A stretch of 64,000 nucleotides of DNA from the NCBI RefSeq assembly GCF_036381655.1, contig NZ_DASVCJ010000040.1, forward strand, positions 115,991-179,990, in the 5' to 3' direction. The stretch is from Ferrovibrio sp036381655 (GTDB lineage Bacteria > Pseudomonadota > Alphaproteobacteria > Ferrovibrionales > Ferrovibrionaceae). This document shows positions 56,781 to 64,000 of this stretch, in pieces. Each line of letters starts with the position of its first letter. The first letter of the stretch is position 1. Both the position numbers and the translations under genes were made by a program. The notes below the pieces were generated by a model. The model saw nothing but the letters and a program-made list of their open reading frames with translations. It was not told the DNA's origin and did not search any database.

Positions 56781-58097
56781 CTAGAGGATGAACTTGCTGA
56801 GATCGCTGTTCCTGGCCAGATCGCCGACCCGTTCGTTCACATAGGCGGCGTCGATCGTGATCGTCTCGCCGGAATGGTCGGAAGCCGTGTAGCTGATTTC
56901 CTCCAGCACGCGCTCGAGGATGGTATGCAGCCGGCGGGCGCCGATATTCTCCACCCCGTCATTGACATCGGCGGCGATGCGCGCGATCGCGTCGATCGCA
57001 TCGTCGTTGAAGACGAGCTTGACGCTCTCGGTCTCCAGCAGCGCGACATACTGCTTGAGCAGGCTGGCCTCCGGCTCGGTCAGGATGCGCTTGAAATCCT
57101 CGCGCGTCAGGCCCTTGAGCTCGACGCGGATCGGCAGGCGGCCCTGCAATTCGGGCAGCAGGTCGCTCGGCTTGGCGATATGGAAGGCGCCGGAGGCGAT
57201 GAACAGGATATGGTCGGTCTTCACCGGGCCATGCTTGGTCGCCACCGTGGTGCCCTCGATCAGCGGCAGCAAATCGCGCTGCACGCCCTCGCGCGAGACA
57301 TCGGCGCCGCCGCGGTATTCGCTGCGGGCGCAGATCTTGTCGATCTCGTCGATGAAGACGATGCCGTTCTGCTCAACCGAGGACAGCGCCTCCTTGGTGA
57401 CCATCTCCTGATCGAGCAGCTTGTCGCTCTCTTCCTGGGTCAGCAGCTTCATCGCCTCGGCCACCGTGGTCTTGCGCGGCCGCCGGCGCATGCCGCCGAG
57501 CGCCTTGCCCAGCATGTCCTGCAGATTGATCATGCCCATCTGCGCGCCGGGCATGCCGGGAATCTCGAACATCGGCATGCCGCCGCCGGTATCGGGCAGG
57601 TCGATCTCCAGCTCGCGCTGGTCGATCTCGCCCTCGCGCAGCATCTTGCGGAATTTCTGCCTGGTCTCGACGCTGGCCTTCTCGCCGACCAGCGCATCCA
57701 GCAGGCGCTCCTCGGCGGCCAGTTCGGCGCGGGCGGCGACTTCCTTGCGGCGCTTCTCGCGGATCATGGAGACGCTGATCTCGACCAGGTCGCGCACGAT
57801 CTGCTCGACATCGCGGCCGACATAGCCGACCTCGGTGAACTTGGTCGCCTCCACCTTGATGAAAGGCGCATTGGCGAGCTTGGCCAGCCGGCGCGAAATC
57901 TCGGTCTTGCCGACGCCGGTCGGGCCGATCATCAGGATGTTCTTCGGCAGCACCTCGTCGCGCAGGGCCTCGGGCAGCTGCTGACGGCGCCAGCGGTTGC
58001 GCAGGGCGACCGCAACGGCCTTCTTGGCGTCATGCTGGCCGACGATGTAGCGGTCGAGCTCGGAAACGATTTCGCGGGGAGAGAACGGCGTGGTCAT
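56781..58097 (-). CDS. hslU: ATPase subunit HslU of the HslUV protease
   Basis: A 438-residue AAA+ unfoldase that feeds proteins into HslV. Key parts are PREIVSELDRYIVGQHDAKK, Walker A GPTGVGKT (near 58-65), the pore loop GYVGRDVEQIVRDLVEI, Walker B GIVFIDEIDKICARSEYRGG and the arginine-finger region PIRVELKGLTREDFKRILTE. The I domain (residues 110-230) is full length. The C-terminal YVNERVGDLARNSDLSKFIL end is the normal HslV-activating tail. The start codon overlaps the hslV stop by four bases. Confidence 0.98.
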   Translation of the reverse strand: MTTPFSPREIVSELDRYIVGQHDAKKAVAVALRNRWRRQQLPEALRDEVLPKNILMIGPTGVGKTEISRRLAKLANAPFIKVEATKFTEVGYVGRDVEQIVRDLVEISVSMIREKRRKEVAARAELAAEERLLDALVGEKASVETRQKFRKMLREGEIDQRELEIDLPDTGGGMPMFEIPGMPGAQMGMINLQDMLGKALGGMRRRPRKTTVAEAMKLLTQEESDKLLDQEMVTKEALSSVEQNGIVFIDEIDKICARSEYRGGADVSREGVQRDLLPLIEGTTVATKHGPVKTDHILFIASGAFHIAKPSDLLPELQGRLPIRVELKGLTREDFKRILTEPEASLLKQYVALLETESVKLVFNDDAIDAIARIAADVNDGVENIGARRLHTILERVLEEISYTASDHSGETITIDAAYVNERVGDLARNSDLSKFIL

Positions 58098-58657
58098 GCG
58101 ATCTTTTCGATGATGATGTTGCGGTTGGTGTAGACGCAGATATCGGCGGCGATCTCCAGGCTGCGCCGGGCGATCTTCTCGGCATCCATGTCGTCGCGGT
58201 CGATCAGCGCCCGCGCCGCGGCCAGCGCGTAATTGCCGCCCGAGCCGATGCCGATCAGGCCATCTTCCGGCTCCAGCACGTCGCCGGTGCCGGTCAGCAC
58301 CAGCGAAACTGATTTGTCGGCGACCGCCATCATCGCCTCCAGGCGGCGCAGATAGCGGTCGGTGCGCCAATCCTTGGCCAGCTCGACGCAGGCGCGCGCC
58401 AGCTGCCCGGGATAGCGCTCCAGCTTGGCTTCCAGCCGCTCGAACAGGGTGAAGGCGTCGGCGGTGGCGCCGGCGAAGCCGGCGATGATCGAACCGTCGC
58501 CCAGCCGGCGCACCTTGCGCGCATTCGATTTGATCACGGTCTGGCCGAGGCTGACCTGGCCGTCGCCGGCCAGCACAACCTCGCCGCCCTTGCGCACCGC
58601 CAGGATGGTGGTGCCGTGCCAGGTCGCTGCGGAAGGCCGCTCGTCGCTGCTGCTCAT
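58094..58657 (-). CDS. hslV: protease subunit HslV
   Basis: A 187-residue proteasome-beta-like peptidase. The propeptide MSSSDERPSAATWHG is removed to expose the catalytic Thr of TTILAVRKGGEVVLAGDGQV. Other marks are VKSNARKVRRLGDGSIIAGF-like VIKSNARKVRRLGDGSII, AGFAGATADAFTLFERLEAK and GSGGNYALAAARALIDRDDM. It is first in the hslVU operon. A strong match to the alphaproteobacterial RpoH promoter lies 34-62 bp upstream. Confidence 0.98.
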   Translation of the reverse strand: MSSSDERPSAATWHGTTILAVRKGGEVVLAGDGQVSLGQTVIKSNARKVRRLGDGSIIAGFAGATADAFTLFERLEAKLERYPGQLARACVELAKDWRTDRYLRRLEAMMAVADKSVSLVLTGTGDVLEPEDGLIGIGSGGNYALAAARALIDRDDMDAEKIARRSLEIAADICVYTNRNIIIEKIA

Positions 58658-58690
58658 CGTGGGCTAATCCTCATGTGCAATAGTCCCTTC

Positions 58691-58719
58691 ATGTAGGAAG
58701 GCAGGGCGTCCGGCGCAAG
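58691..58719 (-). promoter_or_regulatory. RpoH (sigma-32-type) promoter of hslVU
   Basis: On the minus strand CTTG (58716-58719) is followed by 18 bp and then CCTACAT (58691-58697). This is close to the alphaproteobacterial heat-shock consensus CTTG-N17/18-CYTATNT. The distance to the hslV start (34 bp from the -10) is suitable. Confidence 0.65.
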
Positions 58720-58888
58720 CGCACGCAAAGGTAACCGTCGCCGGGGCCGGGACGGCAAATTGCTACCGCCGGTTTGATTGGGTTTCCAAATGTTTATCCG
58801 GGTGTATAGCGGGCTTCTCTCGACTTGGTTCCGGGCCTGCAATAGTATTCTCCGATCGGAAGCAGGCAGCGACCGATGGGGGTGACGT

Positions 58889-59761
58889 ATGGAGTATCTG
58901 ATCGATCCAAGTGGCCGCTGGTGGCGCTGGCCCTCCTTTGTCCTCGCCGAGCAGCTTGGCTATTCGGACCCCGATTTCGATCTCGCCGGCTATGCCGCGC
59001 GCAACCTCGGCTATGTCTGGGTGCTGCAGCAGCCGGAAGCGACCTTCCTGCAATTCCGCGCCGGCATGATCAGCCCGGCGGCGGTGAATGCCCTGCGGCC
59101 GTATCTTCAAAAGGCGGTCAAGGCCGGCCCGGTCGGCCTCGTCTATTTCGCCAGCGGCTGGCTGGAAGAAGCCTTCGCGCAGAGCGAGCCCTTGATCGCC
59201 CGCCTCGACGAACTGGCCAGCTTCATCGAGCCGCGTTCGCGCGATCTGTTCATCCGCAAGTCGTACAATCCCTGGCAATGGCTGCAGGATTGCAGCGACG
59301 ACCTGACCGGGCTGTTCACATTATGGCGTGCGGTCGGCGAGGTCTTCTCCGATCCGATTCAGGCTTACCTGCAGCGGACCGGCCTCGCCTCGCGCACGGT
59401 GTTCGTCCGCCCCAATCCATATGGCGAGCTTCTGGTGCAGAATAGCGGCGCCGGTTTCACCGTCTATGACGGCTTCTCGTTCCATGTCGCGGAGGGCCGG
59501 AAGCTGGAAGACCAGCCCGACAGGGCCTATGGCCGCTGGGTGCGCGAAGCCTATGCCGCCGCGCTGCATGACGGCGATCCGCGCATCGACGATATCGATG
59601 CCATCGTCGAGCAGCCGGACCACGATCCGCGCCGCCGCCGCTATCGCCGGGTCATTCTGCGCTGGCGGGAGCCGAATGGCGGGATGATTCTGACCGGCAG
59701 CTCGCTGCTCAATCAGAATATCGCCATCCCGCTCGATTTCGGCCGCCCGTATTCCAGCTAG
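58889..59761 (+). CDS. uncharacterised protein
   Basis: A 290-residue soluble protein that I do not recognise. The N-terminus is rich in aromatic residues (GRWWRWPSFVLAEQLGYSDP; AARNLGYVWVLQQPEATFLQ), and a helical middle follows (LYQLKAVKAG-like YLQKAVKAGPVGLVYFASGW). The C-terminal half is predicted beta-rich (FTVYDGFSFHVAEGRKLEDQ; YRRVILRWREPNGGMILTGS). The Shine-Dalgarno GGGGGTGA is four bases before the ATG. Full length and normal base composition suggest a real gene; neighbours give no clue to its role. Confidence 0.75.
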   Translation: MEYLIDPSGRWWRWPSFVLAEQLGYSDPDFDLAGYAARNLGYVWVLQQPEATFLQFRAGMISPAAVNALRPYLQKAVKAGPVGLVYFASGWLEEAFAQSEPLIARLDELASFIEPRSRDLFIRKSYNPWQWLQDCSDDLTGLFTLWRAVGEVFSDPIQAYLQRTGLASRTVFVRPNPYGELLVQNSGAGFTVYDGFSFHVAEGRKLEDQPDRAYGRWVREAYAAALHDGDPRIDDIDAIVEQPDHDPRRRRYRRVILRWREPNGGMILTGSSLLNQNIAIPLDFGRPYSS

Positions 59762-59779
59762 ACGGACCCGGTCACGCGA

Positions 59780-60601
59780 TCAGATCGCGGGGCTGACCTG
59801 CCTTGCCGTCTCCGCGGCGCGGCGGCGCTGATTTTCCTCCGCCGCCTGCAGCGTTTCGTCGAAGCGGTGCATGTCCGCCAGCAACTCGGCGCGGTCCATC
59901 CACACCAGGGTGCCGTCCAGCCGGATTTCGCTGGCGGAATTCATCCAGCGGATGCCGGGCTCGACATTGCGATAGCCGTAAGCCCTGGCGACGCCCTTGG
60001 CGACCAGGGCATGGCTGACCATGCTGAAGGTGTAGTCGGTGTCCCACAGCGTCAACGCCAGCGCGCGCGAAATGCGCGGCAGGATCATCGGCATCAGCCG
60101 CTTGCGGTAGTCGGGATGAATCCAGGTCCCGCCCGAATAGACCACGCGGCGCGAGATCCGCGTCGCGGCGGAGCAGGAAACCAGGCAGGATTCCTCCGGC
60201 AGCTTCTGTCTCTCGGGATCGGGATAGAACAGCCGCAGGCTGGTCAGGTAATCGGCCAGGGTTTCCTCGCCGAGATCGAAGAAGCGCGCCGCCTGGGTCG
60301 TGACGACGTTGCCGTCTTCATCGCGGCCCATGATCCAGAAGCCGCAACTGCGGTCGATGCCGCCATAGGCGCAATCGAAACTCGGCGCGAGGCCGTGCCA
60401 GCTGCCGTAGTTGCGCGCATTCACTTCGCGCAGCATCTCGAAATCGGTGCTGAGCGAGAGGGTGACGCCGCGCTCGCGGGCGGCCTTGTCGGCGGCGAGG
60501 AAGAAGCGGCCAAGCTCCGGCCGCGGGCCGTGCCTGAGCGTGATCTGATCGGGCAGGCGGCGCGAGAGCGACTGTTTGATCTTTGGCGTGTGGATGGTCA
60601 T
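59780..60601 (-). CDS. uncharacterised protein with GNAT-like features
   Basis: A 273-residue soluble protein of unknown role, convergent with the previous gene. Two conserved-looking blocks are visible: LREVNARNYGSWHGLAPSFD and YSGGTWIHPDYRKRLMPMIL. The latter resembles the GNAT acetyl-CoA region (WIHPDYRKRL), and ARAYGYRNVEPGIRWMNS looks like the final GNAT helix. A remote acetyltransferase is therefore plausible. The start at 60601 (MTIHTPKIKQ) has GGAG about five bases upstream; ATG 60631 is possible but less well placed. Confidence 0.7.
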   Translation of the reverse strand: MTIHTPKIKQSLSRRLPDQITLRHGPRPELGRFFLAADKAARERGVTLSLSTDFEMLREVNARNYGSWHGLAPSFDCAYGGIDRSCGFWIMGRDEDGNVVTTQAARFFDLGEETLADYLTSLRLFYPDPERQKLPEESCLVSCSAATRISRRVVYSGGTWIHPDYRKRLMPMILPRISRALALTLWDTDYTFSMVSHALVAKGVARAYGYRNVEPGIRWMNSASEIRLDGTLVWMDRAELLADMHRFDETLQAAEENQRRRAAETARQVSPAI

Positions 60602-60764
60602 GACAGGCTCCATTGCTGTGAGAAACAGCACCGAGCCTATCGCGTATAAGTTAGGTGTCTATGAGGAAACTCTATCTCAGGGAATCAAACCTGCCCGGCG
60701 GTCCTGCCCACTGCCCGCGCGCCGCCGGGATTTGTCCGACAATCCGGCCCCGAAATTTTTCCAC

Positions 60765-60785
60765 AAAAAAGCCGCTCGCGGCGGC
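60765..60785 (-). terminator. Rho-independent terminator of the XRE gene
   Basis: On the minus strand GCCGC-cgcga-GCGGC (60771-60785) is followed by six T (60765-60770). It lies about 100 bp after the XRE stop. Confidence 0.6.
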
Positions 60786-60883
60786 CTCGACATTCGTCGG
60801 TTTGCTGTGGGGCTTGCTATGGGGGGCTTGCTAGGGGACGGCGCGCGGCGCGCATCCGGCGATGCGCGCCGCAGCGTGTCCCG

Positions 60884-61345
60884 TCAGCTTTCCACGCTCT
60901 CCGGCGCGGCGGCGGTGTCTTCCTCGCCCTCTTCCTTGCCGCTGTAGGAGGCGGCAGCGGCCTTGATGAGCTGGAAGATACGGTCGCGGACCGTAGAATC
61001 CGTGATCTTGCCGAAATTGCGCACCAGCTCCAGCGCCTGACGGCGCGAGACGGGGCTCTTGTCCTGCTCGATCTCGGAAACCACGGCATGCTCGGGCCGC
61101 GCCTGCGGCTGCTGCTCGATGCCGGGCATGTCCTCGAAGAAGTAGGAGGGCGGCACGTTGAGGATCTGGGCGAATTGCTGCAGCCGGCTGGCGCCGATCC
61201 GGTTCAAGCCCTTCTCGTATTTCTGGATCTGTTGGAAGCTGAGGCTCACAGCGGCACCGAGACGTTCCTGGCTGAAGCCGGCGAGCGTGCGGCAGGCCCG
61301 CAGGCGGGCGCCCACATGCGCATCGTAAGGGTTCGGTTTACGCAT
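60884..61345 (-). CDS. XRE family transcriptional regulator (SinR-like)
   Basis: A 153-residue regulator. The HTH domain is VGARLRACRTLAGFSQERLG, AAVSLSFQQIQKYEKGLNRI and GASRLQQFAQILNVPPSYFF. The C-terminal half (residues 80-153) has an Arg-Arg-Gln pattern (VSRRQALELVRNFGKI) and an acidic tail ending ESVES; this type is common in Rhodospirillales and in Agrobacterium-like motility or chemotaxis settings. GGGAGAAG precedes the ATG. An inverted repeat 38-56 bp upstream may be its operator. An MCP gene lies divergent upstream. Confidence 0.92.
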   Translation of the reverse strand: MRKPNPYDAHVGARLRACRTLAGFSQERLGAAVSLSFQQIQKYEKGLNRIGASRLQQFAQILNVPPSYFFEDMPGIEQQPQARPEHAVVSEIEQDKSPVSRRQALELVRNFGKITDSTVRDRIFQLIKAAAASYSGKEEGEEDTAAAPESVES

Positions 61346-61954
61346 CGACTTCTCCCTTTAAAGTGAGTCCGTCAGTGGAATTATGGTAGTGTTATTACCA
61401 TTAGTTTGCCCGCGTTGCTACCGGGCTGCGCATCTCCCAAGCCGGCCAAAGGCCTGCCAATCCCGCAACTTATACATAAACCGGGGCGGTCGAATCCATT
61501 GCCGGAGAAAGGGTTACAGCCGCCCGCCGGCATTTCGCCGCCGCCGCCGCCACAAATTGGACACAATGCATGGCGGGTAAATTTTTCGTAACGGCAAGTC
61601 GGCACCAGGCTTAATTTGCACGAGCCCTGCCGGGACCGCTTGACCGATCCGGCGGCTGCCGTAAGGGTTAGCGGCGGGTGGGTTAAGGGAACGCCAGACG
61701 AATGGGCGCCGGCAGATACCGCGGCAATGCCGCGCAAGGCATCGGGGTCCTTCATGGCGCAGGCCATCGCATTCAGGATGAACACGAATTTGTCCGGGTC
61801 CGTGCATTCGCGCCGTCTTTGCGGGCGGCGCGGCGGGCCCGTGCTGCGGCGATGCGCCCTTCGCGAGGCCGGCCGTCCCTGAACGTTTCTGCTTTCTTCA
61901 GCCCGAAATCCGCTGCCCGCCCGAGCGGCGCCGTCGTGAAGGAGATTACAGTCC
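61346..61954. other. 609-bp divergent region between XRE and MCP genes
   Basis: I see no gene with a good ribosome site in the whole stretch. It contains the inverted repeat at 61383-61401 near the XRE start and the MCP Shine-Dalgarno GAAGGAGA at 61938-61945. The rest shows nothing I can assign; a small RNA cannot be excluded. Confidence 0.5.
61383..61401. promoter_or_regulatory. operator-like inverted repeat before the XRE gene
   Basis: ATGGTA-gtgttat-TACCAT is a perfect 6-bp inverted repeat in an AT-rich patch (61378-61405), 38 bp from the XRE start codon. Autorepression by the XRE protein is the simplest role. Confidence 0.4.
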
Positions 61955-64000
61955 ATGGCCGTTTCCGAGACCGCTGTCGATTTTGCCGAGGCCGGCATCT
62001 CCGCCGATCGGTCCGCGCCGCTTCAGGCCGGACCTGCGCAGCCTGAACCGGTTCGGCCAGCACCCGTGCCGCCGAAGCGGCGCCTGCCGTGGCTGACGGC
62101 CTGGATTTCGCGGCTCGGCATCCGCCCCCGCATCGCCATCGGCTTCGCCGCCTGCCTGACCCTGCTGGTCATCGTCGCCGTCGCCGCCGTGCTGGGCATC
62201 CTGCGCGGCGACAAGGCCTTCGGCACCTATGACGAGGTCACGGCAAACGGCCGCCAGGTGCAGACTTTCGAACGCAATCTGGTGGACCTGCGGCGCAACC
62301 TGCTGCTCTTCGTCGAGCGCGACGACCCGCGCGGCCTGCTCGCCCTGCGCCGGCTCGAGCCGCAATTGCGCGACGGCCTGAAGGCGATCACCGAGGACAC
62401 GACGGAGCCGCAGCGCAAGGCGCTGCTTGGCGAGATCGCGCCGCTGCTGGACAGCACCTTCGACAAGCTCGGCCAGGCGATCAAGGCGCGCAACGCGGTC
62501 AAGGAGATCAACGGCAGCCAGCTCGACGTCTACGGCCCGAAGGCGCATGAGAGCCTGATGCAGCTCATCCGCACCGCGATCCGCAGCAACGACATGCCCA
62601 CCGCCACCGAGGCGGGCCTGGTGCTGGATGCCTTTTCCGATATCCGCCTCGCCGCCACCCGCTTCATCGGCCAGGGCGAGATGGGCATGGCCAACGAAGC
62701 CCGCGGCAAGGTGAAGACCTTCGTCGACATGATCGACGGCCTCAAAGGCTCGCTGGACAAGCCCGAACTCAAGCAGCTTGCCGAGGATGCGGAGAAATTC
62801 GCCCGCGAATATGAAAGCGGCATCGTCGCCGCCGCCAAGGCCGCGACCGATCTCAACCGGCTGATCTATCAGGAGATGGAAGGCGATATCGGCAGCATCG
62901 CCGAGCGGCTCGAGAAGGTGAAGGCCAGCGAGGTGGCCGAGCTGAAATCCGTGCAGACCGCCACCAACACCACCTTCCGGGCCACCTTCGTCGCCGTCCT
63001 GGTGCTGTCGGCCGCCGCGCTCGTCATCGGCCTGCTATTCGCCTGGCTGATCGGCCGCAGCATCGCCAACCCGGTGATGGCGCTGACCGACGCGATGGGC
63101 GTGCTGGCCAAGGGCGATTACAGCGCCGCCGTGCCGGGGCTCGAACGCGCCGACGAGATCGGCCGCATGGCCGCCGCGGTCGAGGTGTTCAAGCAGCAGG
63201 GCGCCGAGAACGAGAAGCTGCGCGGCGAAGTGGAGGCCGAGCGCGCCGCCGCCGAACGGCAGCGGCAGGAGCAGGATGCGCTGCTCGACCGCGCGGTCGG
63301 CGAGATCGTCTCCGCGGCGGCGGATGGCGATCTGACCCAGCGCATCGACACGGCGCCGCTTTCGGGTGTCGCGGCCAAGCTCGGCGGCGGCGTCAACCAG
63401 TTGCTGGACGCGATCGGAGCGGCGATCGAAGAGGTCGGCACCGTATTGGCCGGTCTGGCCGCGGGCGATCTGACCCGGCGCGTGGCCGGCGAGTATCGCG
63501 GCGTCTTCGCCAAGCTGAAGGAGGACGTCAACACGGCGGGCGCGACGCTGGCCGAAGCGTTGCGCCGCATCGCCGAGAGCGCCAATACGGTGCGCGACGC
63601 CGCCGGCGAAATCTCGACCGGCAGCCAGGATCTGGCGCAGCGCACCGAAAGCCAGGCCGCCGCGCTGGAGCAGACCGCCGCCTCGATGCATGAGATCACC
63701 GCGACGGTGAAGCAGAATGCCGACAATGCCCAGGCGGCCAATCAGCTCGCCGTGGCGGCGCGCGACATCGCCGACCGCAGCGGCAGCATCGTGCATCAGG
63801 CGGTCTCCGCCATGGGCGAGATCGAGGCCAGTGCCCAGCGCATCAGCGATATCGTCTCGCTGATCGACGAGATCGCCTTCCAGACCAACCTGCTCGCCTT
63901 GAACGCCAGCGTGGAAGCGGCGCGCGCCGGCGAGGCCGGCAAGGGTTTCGCCGTCGTCGCCCAGGAAGTGCGCGCGCTGGCGCAGCGTTCGGCCAATGCC
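61955..64000 (+). CDS. methyl-accepting chemotaxis protein (3' truncated by window)
   Basis: The visible 682 residues of a transmembrane chemoreceptor. After a Pro/Ala-rich cytosolic start, TM1 is IGFAACLTLLVIVAVAAVLG (near 65-85). A helical periplasmic sensor follows (residues 90-330), and TM2 is FVAVLVLSAAALVIGLLFAW (near 347-366). A HAMP domain begins GRSIANPVMALTDAMGVLAK. The signalling hairpin is present: IDEIAFQTNLLALNASVEAA, ARAGEAGKGFAVVAQEVRAL. Methylation helices are upstream (GSQDLAQRTESQAAALEQTA). The start at 61955 follows GAAGGAG ten bases earlier. The gene runs off the window; the last helix and any CheR-tether are not seen. Confidence 0.93.
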   Translation, partial: MAVSETAVDFAEAGISADRSAPLQAGPAQPEPVRPAPVPPKRRLPWLTAWISRLGIRPRIAIGFAACLTLLVIVAVAAVLGILRGDKAFGTYDEVTANGRQVQTFERNLVDLRRNLLLFVERDDPRGLLALRRLEPQLRDGLKAITEDTTEPQRKALLGEIAPLLDSTFDKLGQAIKARNAVKEINGSQLDVYGPKAHESLMQLIRTAIRSNDMPTATEAGLVLDAFSDIRLAATRFIGQGEMGMANEARGKVKTFVDMIDGLKGSLDKPELKQLAEDAEKFAREYESGIVAAAKAATDLNRLIYQEMEGDIGSIAERLEKVKASEVAELKSVQTATNTTFRATFVAVLVLSAAALVIGLLFAWLIGRSIANPVMALTDAMGVLAKGDYSAAVPGLERADEIGRMAAAVEVFKQQGAENEKLRGEVEAERAAAERQRQEQDALLDRAVGEIVSAAADGDLTQRIDTAPLSGVAAKLGGGVNQLLDAIGAAIEEVGTVLAGLAAGDLTRRVAGEYRGVFAKLKEDVNTAGATLAEALRRIAESANTVRDAAGEISTGSQDLAQRTESQAAALEQTAASMHEITATVKQNADNAQAANQLAVAARDIADRSGSIVHQAVSAMGEIEASAQRISDIVSLIDEIAFQTNLLALNASVEAARAGEAGKGFAVVAQEVRALAQRSANA

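Noticed and set aside
61381..61998. A 205-codon minus-strand frame with Cys-x-x-Cys pairs
   Set aside because: It has no ribosome site or family pattern, overlaps the MCP start and includes the XRE operator-like repeat.
1..64000. CRISPR arrays, insertion sequences, prophage genes
   Set aside because: I saw no repeat-spacer arrays, transposases or phage structural genes anywhere in the window.

Overview
This is a GC-rich bacterial chromosome segment, read here as alphaproteobacterial and most likely from the Rhodospirillales. The evidence is the conserved run hemJ-hemH-hemE | ppsR-maf-aroE-coaE-dnaQ-secB-Tim44-mltA, together with hslVU, CcrM-type GANTC sites and an RpoH promoter of the alphaproteobacterial form. 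I could not assign genus or species. Most of the window is densely packed, ordinary chromosomal coding sequence, with short operons and overlapping start and stop codons.

The centre of the window (about 30973-31366) has every visible property of the chromosomal replication origin. It lies between hemE and the ppsR (DUF299) gene, which is the location of the Caulobacter origin. It holds an AT-rich palindrome beside hemE, tandem DnaA-box-like 9-mers beside ppsR, further degenerate boxes and three GANTC sites. Genes on both sides point away from it.

Left arm (1-30972): partial iron permease, DNA topoisomerase IB, MOSC and GNAT enzymes, a PepSY-like secreted protein behind three 12-bp-period direct repeats, mnmE (without mnmG or parAB beside it), a [2Fe-2S] ferredoxin, DUF6489, a DUF255 thioredoxin-fold protein, a TacA/TacT-type toxin-antitoxin pair, MFS transporters each paired with a divergent repressor (TetR, ArsR-like), an amidohydrolase, ergothioneine genes egtB-egtD, DUF2332, a PadR-DUF3861 operon with a perfect palindromic operator, panC, tRNA-Leu(TAA), a class III nucleotidyl cyclase with CRP-like sites nearby, a DJ-1/PfpI protein, an RND efflux pump with a clear terminator, and the last three heme genes.

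Right arm (31367-64000): the conserved origin-proximal operon up to mltA, then a block of accessory genes (37.8-50.6 kb) before smr. That block holds a phosphinothricin-type acetyltransferase; a candidate peptide-modification locus made of a small His/Gly-rich peptide with a Tat-like N-terminus, a nucleotidyltransferase and a fused PqqD-HprK-like kinase; a DUF1127 protein; a DUF2182/DUF899/DUF899 redox-like cluster with an HTH regulator and a beta-propeller protein; and a lutABC lactate-oxidation operon with its FadR-type regulator. After smr come a DUF2817 hydrolase, an HTH regulator, a phospholipase D-VTT fusion with an endonuclease/exonuclease/phosphatase partner, an SDR enzyme, heat-shock hslVU behind an RpoH-type promoter, two uncharacterised genes, an XRE regulator, and a methyl-accepting chemotaxis protein cut by the window edge.

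The most interesting items are the origin, the PqqD-HprK/nucleotidyltransferase/small-peptide locus, the triple 12-bp repeat upstream of the PepSY-like gene, the CRP-like sites around the cyclase, and the DUF2182-DUF899 cluster.
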